From assembly GCA_003988855.1 (NCBI GenBank), contig QYAI01000097.1:62001-126000 (forward strand): 64,000 nucleotides of DNA, read 5' to 3'. A program made the position numbers and the translations under genes. Source of the DNA: Arachnopeziza araneosa (lineage: Eukaryota > Ascomycota > Leotiomycetes > Helotiales > Arachnopezizaceae). The notes under the pieces were generated by a model, which saw only the letters and a program-made list of their open reading frames with translations, did no database searches and had not been told where the DNA came from. Positions 33,936 to 46,767 of the stretch are shown in pieces (position 1 is the stretch's first letter; every line of letters begins with the position of its first letter).

Positions 33936-34776
33936 GAACGGCTGGTGAAAACGACAATTCATAATCTTTTCAATCTCTTTATTCCTCTCTATTCTTTAAC
34001 ATGTTTATTGAAATTCAATCTATGATGGAAGTGGATAGAGATGGGTAACAACGCTGGCACTTGGTGCTCCTTTTTCGGCATCTTTAGATACTCAGATCAT
34101 AGAAATCAATTCTCTCTAATTCGTAATGAGATTTGAACTCGTGATTCGACTTGGGCATCGAATCTGCTTATGGTATCACGGGTAAGTTAATAGGACAATC
34201 ACTAATGAGAAGCACTTTAATTTGCTAGTCGACCCTCACGTTCTCGGCCTCAGCCAGCAACGCTTACCAGGTCTCATCCCAGGTCGCATATCATATCAGT
34301 CTATGTGCACGCCATCCAGCCAAACCAGCCCATTCATCAGCAATTCAAGGTCAAGGCCAACCAGTAAACCAGCCCATGCGCCAAGCAAGTACAGTTGCCT
34401 TCAGTCCATTCTTCCATGCTATGCCAGCCCAGAAGGAAAGAAAGAACAAATATCGTATCGTAGCTCGTGTCTCATAATCTATTGTGCAGAATGCCGAAAT
34501 TTATCTTCGGTGAATACACGAGTGACGCCAGAAGAAAGGAAATAGAAACAATCTGATGCAATTTTGTATGAAATGAAAAGCAAGCTCCGACCCATATGTA
34601 AGGTGGCGGTACTTCAACAAACGGTATGATGTGGAAAGACGAAGAGAGGAGAAAGGCAGATGTCGAATCCAGATAGAAGGCATAATCTGAAACATACGGC
34701 CAAAGGTTGAGGTGAGTTGAAAAAAAAAGGAAAGAGATCGTGGTCCGAGACATGCGGAGAGAGAAAGGCGACCTGT
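33936..34776. other. Convergent intergenic region
   Basis: Between the ends of the cysteine-rich gene and PFK-2. A tRNA T-arm-like word on the minus strand near 34130-34142 was examined and rejected as a tRNA. No gene seen. Confidence 0.5.
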
Positions 34777-36543
34777 TCAAAGAGAAACTTCAGTCAGGAC
34801 TTCAGAAGCCTCGGTCTTGACATTCTCTTTTTCCTTGATGGCGAGCTTGCCAATCTTCTTCTCGAGAGACTCATCGGCCTTTACCTCGCCTTCAGCCTCG
34901 GTCTCAACACTGCCTTCGACACTACCCTGACCGGTGCCAAGAGTAATGGTGCTCTCTGTTGGGTCTTCATGCTTAGCGACAGATCCCTTTGCACGCCAGG
35001 TAGAAACGGCACCGATCTTGGAGTCGAAGCGCTCAACCTCAGTATTGTAGGCACGGGGAGTGAGCTTGATTAAAGAATGAAGTGGGACGTTCATCCAAGG
35101 GGCCTCGCTCTGTGGCTTCTTCATGAAGTAGGCGTAGACACAGCGGAGGATGGCCTGATGGGTGACAATGAGAATGTTCTCGGATCGTTCAAGCTCCATG
35201 ATGATGGGTTCAAGACGGATAACGACATCACGATATCTAAGGAAGTTTAGTAACGTCATGCTAACAGAGTCGGAAGGAAACATACGACTCCCCACCACGG
35301 TAGCGGTAGTTATATTTGTCTTCATCGCGAGCAGCGAAATCTTCCGGGAACTCCTCTTTAATCTCAGCATAAGTCATGTTGTCACAAACACCAGAGTCGA
35401 GCTCATCCAAAGCCTTCCATTGCAATTGATTATACTCATCGGGAAGATGACGGGCAGTGGCAATAGTTCTCTTAAGGGTAGATGTCCAGACAGTAAGGGT
35501 ACGATCCTCTCCCTATCTAAAGTTAGCCTGGATAAAAAAGTTTTATGACAGTATGAGAAGGAGATGTAGGATTTCGAATGTTAAACTTACGCCCAAAGAT
35601 TCTTTGACAAGGCCAGGAAGGATCTTGGCATATTCCTCACCTCGCGGAGACAGGTCGGCATCACCACCAATCTTACCATAGACATTCCACATAGACTCGC
35701 CATGCTAAGATAGTGAGTGATGAATCTTGAAAGCACCAAGATGACTTACGCGTGAGAGCCAGATTGAGCGACGCTTGATGTGAAGGTTCATCAGATAATA
35801 GACAACTCGGCTTTGCAGATAATCCTGAATGGCATTGATGATGACCTGTTTACCTACGTTCATGATCTTGAGGTAGGTGAGATGACTCTCGTCTTCTCCA
35901 ATAGTCTGATAAACCTTCTCGTAGTTGGCGATACGATTGCGGAAATCTTGGGCGGCCTTCTCGGGATCTTGGCCTTCGTAGTCAGGAGAAGTGGTCTTAA
36001 CTTCGAGAATATTACTCATAATAAGATCTTCGTCATCGCATTTGCTCTCAACGAACAGAGTCTCCACACCAGCGGCATCGCATTGTTCTTTGATCCATTG
36101 TCTCCGGGCCTTGGTGCTGTTGGTGGCATCGAGAATTGCAACAATTCCGCCCTTGGTTGCAAACCACTCGAGCATATCCTGGACAGCAGCCTCGGCGGCA
36201 GCACGACGCATATTCTCGCCCTCTTGGTTATTGACATCGAAGAAGGAAGCGGGAGGGTTGGCAGCAGTCTTTCGGCGGTAGTTACCAACATTGAAGACTT
36301 TGGCTTTGATTGAAAGCCAGCGAAGGTAACGTTGGGCTACAAGCATACCCGAAGGCATCAATACCTTTTCTTCTTCATCGAAACATATGAAGTCATGATT
36401 GAGAACCTAAAACGCATACCTTTCTGAGCAATCAAACTCTTTCCCCGAGCGGGGAGACCAACCATGACAACGCAAATCTGAGTATCCTCAACCTGAACAC
36501 CAACGCCATTAGTCTTGCGGTTTGGTCGCGCGGAGGGCGACAT
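34777..36543 (-). CDS. 6-phosphofructo-2-kinase / fructose-2,6-bisphosphatase
   Basis: Bifunctional cytosolic enzyme that makes and removes fructose 2,6-bisphosphate, the switch between glycolysis and gluconeogenesis. Five exons (36543-36420, 36336-35750, 35704-35591, 35512-35286, 35236-34777), about 503 aa. The kinase half has the P-loop GLPARGKS (residues 29-36), VFNVGNYRR and ILDATNSTKARR. The phosphatase half has the catalytic RHGES (His about 238, formed across an intron), TSTLKRTIATA, a DELDSGVCDNMTY segment with the acid residue, YRYRGGES, and the second His in ILIVTHQAILR (about 377). Both active sites are therefore complete, unlike yeast Pfk26, where the phosphatase His is replaced. 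The tail is acidic and low-complexity. The start at 36543 is the first ATG of the frame and is followed by a short basic leader. Confidence 0.95.
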
Positions 36544-38451
36544 CTTGGCGGAGAGCACGGCGACGAAACGAGAGAGAAGAGAAGAGTAGGAGAGTAATTG
36601 ATGGAAAAGGAAGGGTGGAGAAAGGTTGTAGATGTGACAGAAGGAGATCGTAAGGTGATCGCGTGAGGGGACGGGGAATGACGGGCACGGCTGTCAAACT
36701 TCAGAGAAACTTCTGTCGAATCCGCAAAGCACAATTGCTTTGTATCGCGACCATGTGTGCAGACCTTAGGCCGCTGGAGATGAAGGTCAAGATAGTCGAG
36801 GTTGTAAGTGTTTCGGAGAGATTGTGGTGTTCTTGGTGTTGGAGGAAGAAAGAAGAAATTGGAGCTCTCGGGCTGTGGAGGAAAAGTTGTGGAGGCGCCT
36901 CGCTCCTCCCCCAATCCGACGAATCCCCGCACAAGGCTGAAAGCCCCCTGTGAAGCAAGCCACTTACTTGCCTTCTTCTCTGTCGACCTCTTTGTTGTCT
37001 TGTCTTTGAACAACCTCAGCTGAAAAGTGTCTCGACAATCAACCAGAGCTCTCTCGACAGCTGGCCGAAGAAGATTCCAATTGTGCATGTTCCTTTTCCA
37101 GCTCCAACTGCTGGGCAAGACAATGTCTGCGGCTGGGAACGCCACTCTCAGGATTGGAGCTTCCGACAGTCATGCGCTTCTCCCAGAACTATTGACAGGC
37201 TCATAGATGTATGTTGAGGTCATGGGTCTCAGGAATTGCCTCTTCTCTCCCCGACAGCATCAGAGAACTAATCCTGGTTCAGGAATATTATGACACAGAC
37301 TTCTCTCAACCTCGGGTTCCTGACACCAACTGGCCCCGTCGACCCGACCCTCGGCGAAGCGGGCTGCATCTTGCAGACAAGTCGTGGCCGGTTCCTCTCA
37401 CCGCCAACACACACTTCTCTGATCTGCAGCCAGACCAAAGCCACTCCAGCACGTGGGTGACGGCAGCCCTCGATGGATGATAGAAGAATCCGAGGACGCA
37501 AAAGACACATGTGGATAAACAGAAGAGAGGAATGACATACGTTGCCCATGCTATACATCAACCCCTTTCCATTCTTCCGCTTCGGACTCCCGCCAGCAGC
37601 AATGCCATACATGGTGCTGACCTTCTGTTGGGCTGCTATCTACTTGGGCTAGGATCTGATGAGAGGCAGATAAGACACAAACAGAGTCGCTGTGCAGGGC
37701 CACACCGCTGTTTCTGGACCGAGAGAGGAAATACCGATATAAATGGCCTTGGGGAGGTGAGAAGAGGCAGAGGAGACAGATTTTTCAGGATGGAGGCTGA
37801 GTGCATCGCGGCGACTCTGATGTCTAGTCTGGTGGGGTACTGCTGATTTTTCTTTATTCTAGAATCCTACGTCCCATCCCACTCCTACGCTATCGCGATA
37901 ACACATTGGCTGGGCACTGTCAGACCTAGCACAAGGCGCTCGAGTGAGAAGGGTTAATTATATATCATATATCAAGGGGATTTGATAGGCAATGCGCCAA
38001 GTCGCCTGGAACTTTCCAGGCTCACGGATTCTACTCCAAGCACGATACACAATACTGTCACGAACAAGATGGCGACAATCCAGACGGATTGAATTATTCT
38101 GGGATCGTCATATGATGCGGCCGCTCGCGCTGTGGACCGTGCATATTATCGGTGGTTAGGTTGTTCCTGGCCGACCTCGTTTAACTGTTTTTACCATGGT
38201 TTGCTTGCTTGCTCGCTTGCTTGCTTGCAGTATTTGATTGTATTCTACATGCAGCTTATTAAAACATCTTTGATATTTGCTACTTGCTGGCGCGTCATAC
38301 TGCCAATAAACCAACCTGACATTTGCAATTGTAAATCACGTTCAAATCACCATGATTTTAGCACACAAAGGAGTTGTTTATCCAGGGCTTGATTAGAAGT
38401 TTAGAACCTCGTAGTGATAAATCTAGGATAATCTAGGTACATTTGCATGCT
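36544..38451. other. Promoter region of PFK-2 and intergenic sequence
   Basis: No gene seen. Pyrimidine/purine-biased stretches at 36570-36700 fit a promoter and 5' leader of PFK-2. A TTGC tetranucleotide run with one interruption lies at 38202-38229. Confidence 0.45.
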
Positions 38452-39985
38452 TTATGCCTCATCAACGCTAGGTCCGCTCTTGTTCAACTCATCTAAGAGA
38501 CTGCCCCAACCAGTCAATCTTAAGATATGTTCGCTGAATACCCAGCCTCCCTCGGGTGGGGTGATACCATCGTCAACTCTATTAGCCTCATTGTTATAGT
38601 AGCCGACACCGTTGACTTGCATGTATCCCGTTGGATGATTTGGCCCATGGTGCTGGTAGCCAGCCGGGTCAAGCATGGGGAAACCTATAGTTGGTTCATG
38701 GTAGTTGCGATTGTCGAATGCTGGATTTGCACCACCGAACTGATTTGCACCACCAAATAGATTTGCACCATCGAATTGATTTGCACCGCCGAATTGATTT
38801 GCTTGGTAATGAATTTGACTTGCTCTGAAAGCAGGGAAGGGGGTCGTGGCACGGTCATGTCTGTTGTTAACAAGTAAAGGGCCGTAGCTAACAAACGTGT
38901 TTTGAGCGCCATTTCCTCCATGATTGCCAATAAATAAAGAACTGGCGAATGTTGGCGGGTTTATACTCATACCACCACTTGGTAAGACTTGATTGCGTCG
39001 ACTGAGGTGGCTGCTCTTCTTCGTCATGCCATTAAGTCTTGCGTGAGCATCAACTGCTGCAGCTAATGAGCCATACTCAGAGATATTACGGATGCCCAAA
39101 GCTTCGATGAGCGTATGGTCCTCCTTCTGCTGATTCACGATAGCCCACAAAGAATCCAATGGCTCCTGGAAATCCACCGTCTCTCTCTCCCAGATCACGA
39201 GGTCCTTCTCGGTCCACTTTGCCAACTTTCGGAGGTTCTCGGTCACTTCCTCGAACGTCTGGCTCGTGCCCCCAAGATAGTAGAACAGCGCCCTGGGGCT
39301 CAAGGAGTCGAGTTTCGGACGTGGAAGACGGCGAGGAAGATGGGCATCGACCCGGCTACTGCCTTCGCCTCGGAGCTCAGTCGGGTCGGGCCAGTAGGCA
39401 CGCGGCTGGTCCCAGTTGTTCTTGCGCTTGCCTTCGGTGAGCTCTTGCTCGTGTCCAGCCCAGATGTCGGTTCGGAGACCAAGCACCATGCTGTAGCCAG
39501 TTTTGAATGGCTTTATGTTCTTCTTGTTGTATGGGTTATTTTTGCTATTATCAATTATTTTCTCAACTAACTTTCCTTTATTCCCATCCTCTTCTACGAC
39601 GCGGCCGCTCAGAGTGACGGAAGTCAAAGGTGCACCGTTCAGATGAGTTTTCTAATACACGAGTTAGTTTCAGACAATGAACTTCGAGTTGCAACCTGAC
39701 TATCTCCTTCTCATCATCAAAGGTCAATCCCTCCATGAGTTTACCGACTACTTCAGCCCCTTTCATCCTCGCCGTCGACATCTTGATCATCTGCTTCAAC
39801 TTGTCCCGCTCCTCATGAGTTCTGTCATTTTTGAATTCCGCCTGATGTTGTGCGTACTGACCCACGGTCTTGGGAAAGTGCGGGCTGCTAGCAACGCCGA
39901 GATGGTGCGCATTGCTGTTGATCCGTGCAAACTCGTGAGCTTTTGCGGCTGCTGTAGACGTCCATGTGTTAGCTGAGGGTGCCAT
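38452..39985 (-). CDS. Hypothetical protein with Asn/Gly/Phe repeats
   Basis: Two exons (39985-39701 and 39651-38452), joined by a 49-nt intron, give about 494 aa. I recognise no domain. The N-terminal 95 aa are charged and helical (HEERDKLKQMIKMSTARMKG). Residues about 180-330 include a possible coiled coil (SQTFEEVTENLRKLAKWTEK). Residues about 390-420 hold four to five copies of a short unit like NQFGGA. The rest is Asn/Gly/Pro/His-rich. There is no signal peptide or membrane segment. The donor is GTCAGG, which is weak, so the junction is less certain than others, although frame continuity supports it. Confidence 0.55.
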
Positions 39986-40573
39986 TTTTGGTGATGCTCT
40001 GCTGTTTTGTGGTTAGATAGGTCGAGGCTTCGTGAGGTTTTTGTTTACTCCTCGAGGCGCACAAATATTTGCTCAAAATAGTCAAGCGAGGGCGGTGGGA
40101 GTGAAGGGTAGGTAGCTAGATCGTTTAGATCTATCCCAGGTTTCAATAGCATATGCTGTTAATAACAGGAGGTCGAAGGGTTTAGATTACGAGGACATTT
40201 AGTTAGAGGTCGGGATGTACCTAGCCATAGTCCGACTGACGATCAGGAATCGAACGTACTTCATTACATAATCACCTCGTCTAGTCATCCTGTGACTGTT
40301 TGGAGAGTTCAGTAGAAGGTGAGGATAGCTCTTATTTATTGCCTGGAATAGTATACTTTGTTAGATCGACATTCAGCGGTCCTTGTTTTTAGTGATAACT
40401 CCACTAGTAAGAGTTACCGCTACGGTTTAGATATACTTGCTCCTCCATTGGTAATATAGAGTAATCATTAAGTGTGTTTTCAAGCATGTATGATAGAAGA
40501 AGTCCTTGAAAAAGTGATAAGTTAGAACTTGTTAAACTCTCAAGTTACACACGTGTGCACTATAAGTTGAATT
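39986..40573. other. Intergenic, no gene seen
   Basis: AT-rich spacer between two minus-strand genes with only short frames. Confidence 0.5.
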
Positions 40574-42758
40574 TCAGATAATCTTGATGGTATAATTTAG
40601 ATCACTATCCACTTCCTCATATTCTGAACTCTTAATGTCGTCTCTTGCAAAAGCAGCCCTTACCATCTCCACCGCTTCAAAATCATGAACTCTCAGAACC
40701 CCACACCGCATATACTCTCCATCCACAGAGCTGCTTGGTTGTAGCAAGAGGCCAGAGAGCGTCGTCAGGTCCGAGGATAGTCCAACGAGAGCCTCCGATG
40801 AGTCTACGAGCTTTAGTTGGTTCGAGTTGGTACGGTAAGCGTCGAAAAATCCCAAGAAGTAGTAGTGGCGTGGAATCAAAATAGTCTCGGACTCGGTAAG
40901 TGGATCAACATCGTCGATATTAGCCGTCACGCTTCGCAGAGTCTGTCCATCAGTATTCCAATCGTTGGATTTCCAGCAAGTCCTTTCTGGCCGAACAGCG
41001 GTCACACGACACATCGGCCCCTGGAGTCGAATGTAAGCGCTCGTTATGAGGCTCGATAAATTGTTTAGTGGGTTAATTTTAACTTCGACAACGGTCACAA
41101 GGCGAAGGGAATTTTCGATGTGAAAGAAGCCGTCATAAGAGACTTTACAGTCAACCGATGCCCAAGACCAGGACGGAGCTCTGTATTCTTTTGGCCTCAG
41201 GCTGCTGCCCAGCTCTCTTCTACCATGAAAAAGTGTCCAAAGTAGCTGGGTGTAGATGCTATCTCTCCAGAGCCCTGCGAGATATTCCTCCGGCCCTCCA
41301 TTCCAAATCTCGAGCATTTCCTTGGCAATGCCGGAAATGGCAATGAGTTTGTCCGCTCCGTAAGTAAGTTCTGTGTCAGTGTAGATCTCGACCAGACGGG
41401 TCCACCTCTTTTGTAGCTCCAGCCGATAAGATGGCATGTCATGAGAGTTTACAAACTTTCTTGGCCATCGCTTGATCGGGAAAGTCTCGGAAACGCCGGG
41501 AAGTAAGCCCATCGGCATTGATTCACAGGCCGATTTGCTGTAGCACTCCCAAAACAACTGCCCCTCGGAAAAATGTAGCATCCTCGGTGTAAGTATTCTT
41601 TCCTGCAACACCCAGCCTCGTCGTAGCAAGGGGGCAAAATTAACGTTTTGACCCCAGGTCCAGTAGTTGAGACAGATATAACCGCCTACTTCTCGATCTA
41701 GTCCAGTCCAACGGGGCGTCACAAGACAGAATCCATTTGTTCGTGGGTTCCTCTGGCGTCGCAAGCCGCCACGGCTATCAAATGACGCGGTGGCAGCCAA
41801 GTTGAGGCTGGAATTCATATAGATCCGGCCCATTTTTGATGACTCTTGTTCCCAATCTTCTTGCAAATCTTGGATAATGCACAATGCATCAACCCAGAGA
41901 TACCTCACATTCAGATTTCTTGTGATATAGATGGCTTCTTGAAATGTGGCTGGTAACTTTTCGTAGCTGATTGAAGTTCGGAAATCATCAAGGAATTCCC
42001 TTGTAAGCTGAACAGAGAGTTTTTTGCCCCAGCGATGGCTTAAGGTAAAGTATTCCACTTCAGATGGTAACTCATTATGATATACAAGCTTGACGATTGG
42101 CGAACTCGGTATTCCGACATCAATGAGCCTTGTTGGTACAGTCTTTGCTGCCATTGATTTGAAGATTCTGTTCGGTTTACAATCTATATGATCTTTTTCA
42201 CAATCAAATAGCCATCTTTTTGCTTGACTTATACTTTCATCTGAAAATGTGTCTGTCGAAGGCAGTTCCCTGCAGATGGTTTGAGACATGTCTGAAAAGC
42301 GACATCGTTAACGAATACTGATTCTGCTAATTCACATGCAGGTACGTACTCGAGAACGGAGATAAAAGTAAAATTTTCGTGTAGTCATCATTTTTCTCTG
42401 TTTGGTGTTTGAAATTTATGTGAATTTCATCTTCAAAAAAAGATATCATGTAACACAGCAACGGAGTGGGGGAGCTTGCCGATGTCTCAGCTTCAATAAA
42501 TTCGGCCACTTGTATTGGTGAAAGCAGCCCAAAGATGATAGCGCAGAGTTGGCAGCCGTTTGGATTTTCTATTGAAAACTGTAAGTCACGAATTGAGTGA
42601 TACAAACATTCGACTGGTGTGAAGTCATCTTCGCTCTTTACTCGAACCCATTCAAGGGTGCCATCACTAAACATTGACGGTTTTCTGTACCAGTGACCCT
42701 GAAACATATTGCGGCATTCACTGCAGAGAGATGCCTCATTCTCTGTCGCTAAGTCCAT
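40574..42758 (-). CDS. HET-domain protein
   Basis: Intact heterokaryon incompatibility-type protein of about 708 aa in two exons (42758-42350 and 42291-40574). The N-terminal region has the usual cysteine pairs (LCSEC near residue 11; GCQLC near residue 76). The HET domain follows: YFTLSHRWG (about 217-225), LPATFQEAIYITRNLNVRYL, WVDALCIIQD, EDWEQESSKMGRIYMNS and LAATASFDSRGG. Then comes RRGWVLQERILTPRMLHFSEGQLFWEC, and YRAPSWSWASVD closes the conserved part. HET proteins act in self/non-self recognition and can trigger cell death. I start at 42758; a Met at 42857 would add a hydrophobic leader that the family lacks. The frame has no lesions, in contrast to the HET gene at 20.4-23.0 kb. Confidence 0.88.
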
Positions 42759-42864
42759 GGTATCGTAATCTCTTCTTGTGTACAAGAGGCTTGCGACATG
42801 AAGCCAAAGGAATGCGAGGTGGAGTAGCTGCTGTTGCCTAATTGGCGTTACATGCACTTAGTAA

Positions 42865-43213
42865 TTAAGCAATAATAAGAGGCCTTATCTCCCTGCATGA
42901 GAGTGTTCTAACCGGGGTGCCCTGAAACGGTTCAAAGATTAGCGACCCAAGAACCTTGTCATGCGGTCTTTTGTAAACTCCAAGAGCATCTGTATAAGAA
43001 AGAGTGGAATTATCACTGCCAATACCTCTTGCAATTGAACAAAGATTTACCTGTCAGAGATATAACGTGGTAAAAGTTCATGCGATCCGGAAAGTCGACT
43101 TGCAGAAGACAGAAGACAATTGAATCCGAGAGAGAGAAAGAGAAAAAGACAGCAAGGTTTGCAAAAAATCCCAGATACAACACAGCTTTGACTGAAGAGA
43201 ATAAGTTTGACAA
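42865..43213 (-). CDS. Small hypothetical protein with hydrophobic N-terminus
   Basis: Two exons (43213-43051 and 42989-42865) join across a 61-nt intron with GTAAAT and ACAG ends and give 95 aa. Residues about 8-37 are strongly hydrophobic (AVLYLGFFANLAVFFSFSLS, then IVFCLL) and would form a signal peptide or one to two membrane helices; the rest is polar. No family is recognised. It sits just upstream of the HET gene on the same strand, so it could also be an unrecognised upstream exon set or a chance frame. Confidence 0.3.
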
Positions 43214-43882
43214 TAGTTCATCGTGAGGTAACTATAATATTGCGTTTTTAATGATATTTAAACCAGAATGTAAAATGTGCTGTTACTCTTGGATGTCAAA
43301 GCATAGAACTCGCAAACTGTACCAACTCTACCTCTTCCAATTATTTACAACCTCTATTTTAAAAGCATAATGCAACACGCGCTTCTTCCATTTCAAAATT
43401 TGTTTCCGTGCGGCTGTCAATGAGTCGCTACTCCTTTCTGGCTTCAATCCATGTTAGAGGTTAATTTCCCTGACTTTTTCCCTATGGCATCAGTCGGAGC
43501 TGGAAATATGGGGTACCATGCGTGATGATTCTTTGCGACGCAAGTTAGAACTTCAAAGTTGTTCACTCCTCAGTGTTTACCTTTCAGATATTTGATTGAA
43601 GTCCCGGCTCACATGAGAAGTCAAATCTTTCAAGAACTATAAATTTCTAATCCCAGTAATTGTATTTCGCTCAGCAGACCTATCCTTGAGAGAAATCTCC
43701 AATTGTAAGACTACTTCCATCGAGCTCCAAACCTATTTCATATCCTTTCAACAATGCGCTTCTTCAACAACAATGGCTTTCTTGAAGCTTCTAGACCAAC
43801 CATCTTCCAACGATTCAGTGCTGATACTCTTCTGCTCTACCATTTTCATCAGAGGATAGAGTGAAATGTGTTGTGAGTCGTT
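43214..43882. other. No confident gene
   Basis: Contains a 36-codon frame at 43754-43864 (plus), MRFFNNNGFLEASRP onward, too short to support. Otherwise AT-rich spacer. Confidence 0.4.
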
Positions 43883-45920
43883 TTATTCAGTAACAGCACC
43901 AACCCGCAATCTTTCTAGTGGTCGCGATACTAGCGGATAGCTAGCATATTCAGCTCTCGTTCGAATGGCCTGACAAACCCAAAGAAGTGCTTGGATGGCA
44001 CTTTTGCCTTCTTCTAGCACATTACAATCCATTTGATTGGTTGAAAGTTGCAGGACTACATGATTAGTATAGGCATATAATCGTAATGAACTTGGATCTA
44101 AAAGGTCGGCAGGCCATGCTGCCGCAAGTGGTAACCGAAAAGTAGAGTTGTTTTTGATGCCCTCACAGACTGCATGCACTGCGTAACGGAGGATCTGGGT
44201 ACCCGTCTCGCCCCACTTCTTCTCAAGATAGGAACCGATTGTCGATGTCTCGAATTGCAAGTCTAACCCTCTGATAATCACAACGGACTGCTGAAAGCGT
44301 TCCACTATGTCTTTTGGAGACCCGCTAGCATGTGTTGCTTGATGGCCTTGGCACTCGATGGAAAATTCCCAGCCACAGACAAGAACATGTTGGGAGAGGT
44401 TGTGTCCATTCCTCGGAAGCGTTTTCAACAGTATTTCTTGGAATTCCTTCGGCTCAACAGGGGTCTTGCTGCACCATTTCTCTCCAAGAAGGTCGTGAAT
44501 GATTCTCATCTGAAGCTCATAACTGTCGCGTAAATCTTGCTCTTCTGTGCCATTGGCTTCCTGTTCTGCCTTCACCCAGTCTTCCTTCTCTTTCTCTAGA
44601 CTTGAGATTTTCTCTTATCCTTGAGACCTCTTGATTTTCCTACGTTGACTTTAACATTCTGCGAATGGTTAAGTTCAGACGCATAATCCAATAAATACTT
44701 ACCAGTTACGATACCACCACGCCCCTCCCATACTAGCGCTGAGAAGGCCGACTCCCACTAAGGGAAATAATGTTGCAGTCATTGCTCCTACAGCTGCTGC
44801 TTCTCCCATGGTAGCTACTGTTATTTGATAGCCTATCATGCCAGCAATGCCACTTACAGTGCGGAATTTGGTTGTACGATCCCAATTCTCTAAATTTGCC
44901 TGTTGTCTCCTCGCTTCCGCAAGATCATTTTCGATCTTCTCTCTTTGTTTGGCATGCAATCTGCTCGGTTGCTGGCCTTCTTCTCTACGCTAGTTCTCCA
45001 ACTCCTCCAACTCGACTAATTTGGTTTTGAGTTCTGACTCAGATTTCCGCGCCTTTCTCATGACATGAGCACCAATGTCCGTCTCAGCTAGTAATCTCTT
45101 CTGAGTCAAAATTTGATGCTGCAACGCCAGAGGCTTTCGCTGACGGCCAATAAAATAATGAATACATGCCATTACCGTCTCTCGGTCATTATATGACCGC
45201 ATCATCGATGCTCCATCATCTTACAAATCACCCCAATTTTACTTTCTCAGTTCTTTCTCGCGCTCCGAGGAAAGCACTTCGAGTTGAGGATTGTCACGAC
45301 TCTCATCCCAGAACATTGTCACCAGGTTGATGGTTTCCATCCCAGATTGTCCACAGAGTTTCTGTAGCATTATGGTGTTTTCTGAGGCTGACGCGTTGAA
45401 CCGTGTCTCGTTGATCCGGTGCAGATAACATATACCAGAGAGTAGTCTCTTTTGGGCACCAGTATTAGTCAACCATGTGGCTAGTTCCTTAAGTATGTCC
45501 GTGTCAGAGCGGTCCTTGTCATTAAATCCCGGGGTATCAATAAGAATGACATCTTGGCTTGGAAGTGCGAGGTGGAAGAATTCGATACCCTTTGTTTCTA
45601 CCCAGAAATAAATTAAACTATCCTTGGAATTCAGAATGAGATATATTACCAAATTTTAAAGTGTGTCCAACTTTGGCATATCTGTCTTCTTCGTTCTCAG
45701 TCTCTTCTCCGTCCCGTAGAATCCTCGTAGCTTTAATGGTGTTGATAAAACGAGATTTGCCAGTTCCTGTGACGCCCATAACAGCAATAAGAATCGCATC
45801 TTTGCTAGGGAGAAGAGTTCCATCCTCAAGGATGACGTAAGGCTGTGGGGTTGCGAGCGTATCGCTTTGATCTCCTAAGAACGAGGACTCAAGATCACTC
45901 TCCCATTCGTGGTCGCTCAT
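43883..45920 (-). pseudogene. Broken AIG1/GIMAP-like P-loop GTPase gene
   Basis: The 5' part is intact: exon 1 (45920-45650) with G1 GVTGTGKS in LIAVMGVTGTGKSRFINTI, an intron of 52 nt, then exon 2 with G3 VILIDTPGFND and an AIG1-like helical region (LHRINETRFNASASENTIML, FWDE). From 45241 downward the same frame continues but is cut by stops at 45239-45241 (TAA), 45221-45223 (TAA), 44990-44992 (TAG) and 44615-44617 (TAA). Between them are recognisable coding blocks: a coiled coil (VMRKARKSESELKTKLVELE), a glycine-rich hydrophobic hairpin like a membrane insert (MGEAAAVGAMTATLFPLVGV), and a long C-terminal helical domain to 43883. An intron with GTAAGT lies after 44700. The gene once encoded about 600 aa. 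A shorter expressed GTPase domain cannot be excluded. Confidence 0.7.
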
Positions 45921-46767
45921 CTTGTCTCATATGTATTGTATGTGTGTGTCGCTGATCTGTTAGAATAATGCAAGTACGGTATAGAGTTGATAGGGGAGAA
46001 AGATGAGAGTCCAAAAAGATCGCTTTTGCACAGGATAAGGCTGTGGGATGCCAAGTTGCAATAGGTGGTGGAAATGCGACCACTAAGCTTAACTCCAGTA
46101 AGACATTTCGAGGTCATTGGCTTTAACTGGCCAAGGCAACAATGGATCGAAATTCAAGCTACACGTGCTCATTTGTAGATATTTTATTGGTACATAATAT
46201 TACAAATCTTTTCAATGAAAAACTTGACGTTTTTCGATTGTAAAAGTCAATATGATAAGCAACACAAGTCTAGCCTAAGTCTAGCTGAGGGGGCTGAGAC
46301 GACCTTAACAAGGGAGGGCTAGTCACACACCTTAGAAATGTGTAGATATCCGACTTTAGTAAAAAAAACCTATACTAAAAAGCTTGCTTGGTTAAGAATT
46401 GTATGCGCAATCGGAATGAGAAAGAGCCTTGCGAGGATAAAGAATTTGGAAGATTACCATAGAGTGCTCGAGACGGAATTGCTTTTCTCTGAAAGTTGTA
46501 GATTCACTGAGAGTTATCCACACCAATAAACGCCGCAACTCATGCATTCTTTATATGAACAAATTGATACAGCTGCTTGTCATAAATATTTATTTCACGT
46601 GTCGCTGAGTACATTCTTTGTTTGTAGTGGCCAATCACACAACTCTTTGGCTTAATCACTGCAAGCGGCTTCAACAAAGGAACTTCACTTAAGAAATACG
46701 AAAATCCAAACCTACCACCAATTTCCATCATCTCAAAACATCAAAGTCAACAAAGTGAGATTAGCAA
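45921..46767. other. Divergent intergenic region
   Basis: Separates the AIG1-like gene from the RING gene and should hold both promoters. Only short frames. Confidence 0.5.

Noticed and set aside
32010..33962. Several minus-strand and alternative plus frames inside the cysteine-rich gene and its end.
   Set aside because: They overlap a 930-codon frame with clear domain-like features and show no motifs of their own.
34100..34180. tRNA-like sequence on the minus strand: a T-arm-like GAGTTCAAATCTC and a hairpin ATTCGA...TCGAAT resembling an anticodon arm.
   Set aside because: No acceptor stem pairs at the correct distance, the loop of the hairpin has eight bases, and no D-arm could be fitted. 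At most a decayed tRNA-derived piece.
38202..38229. TTGC repeat as a possible telomere or functional tandem repeat.
   Set aside because: Short, interrupted microsatellite; not the TTAGGG telomere repeat of most fungi.
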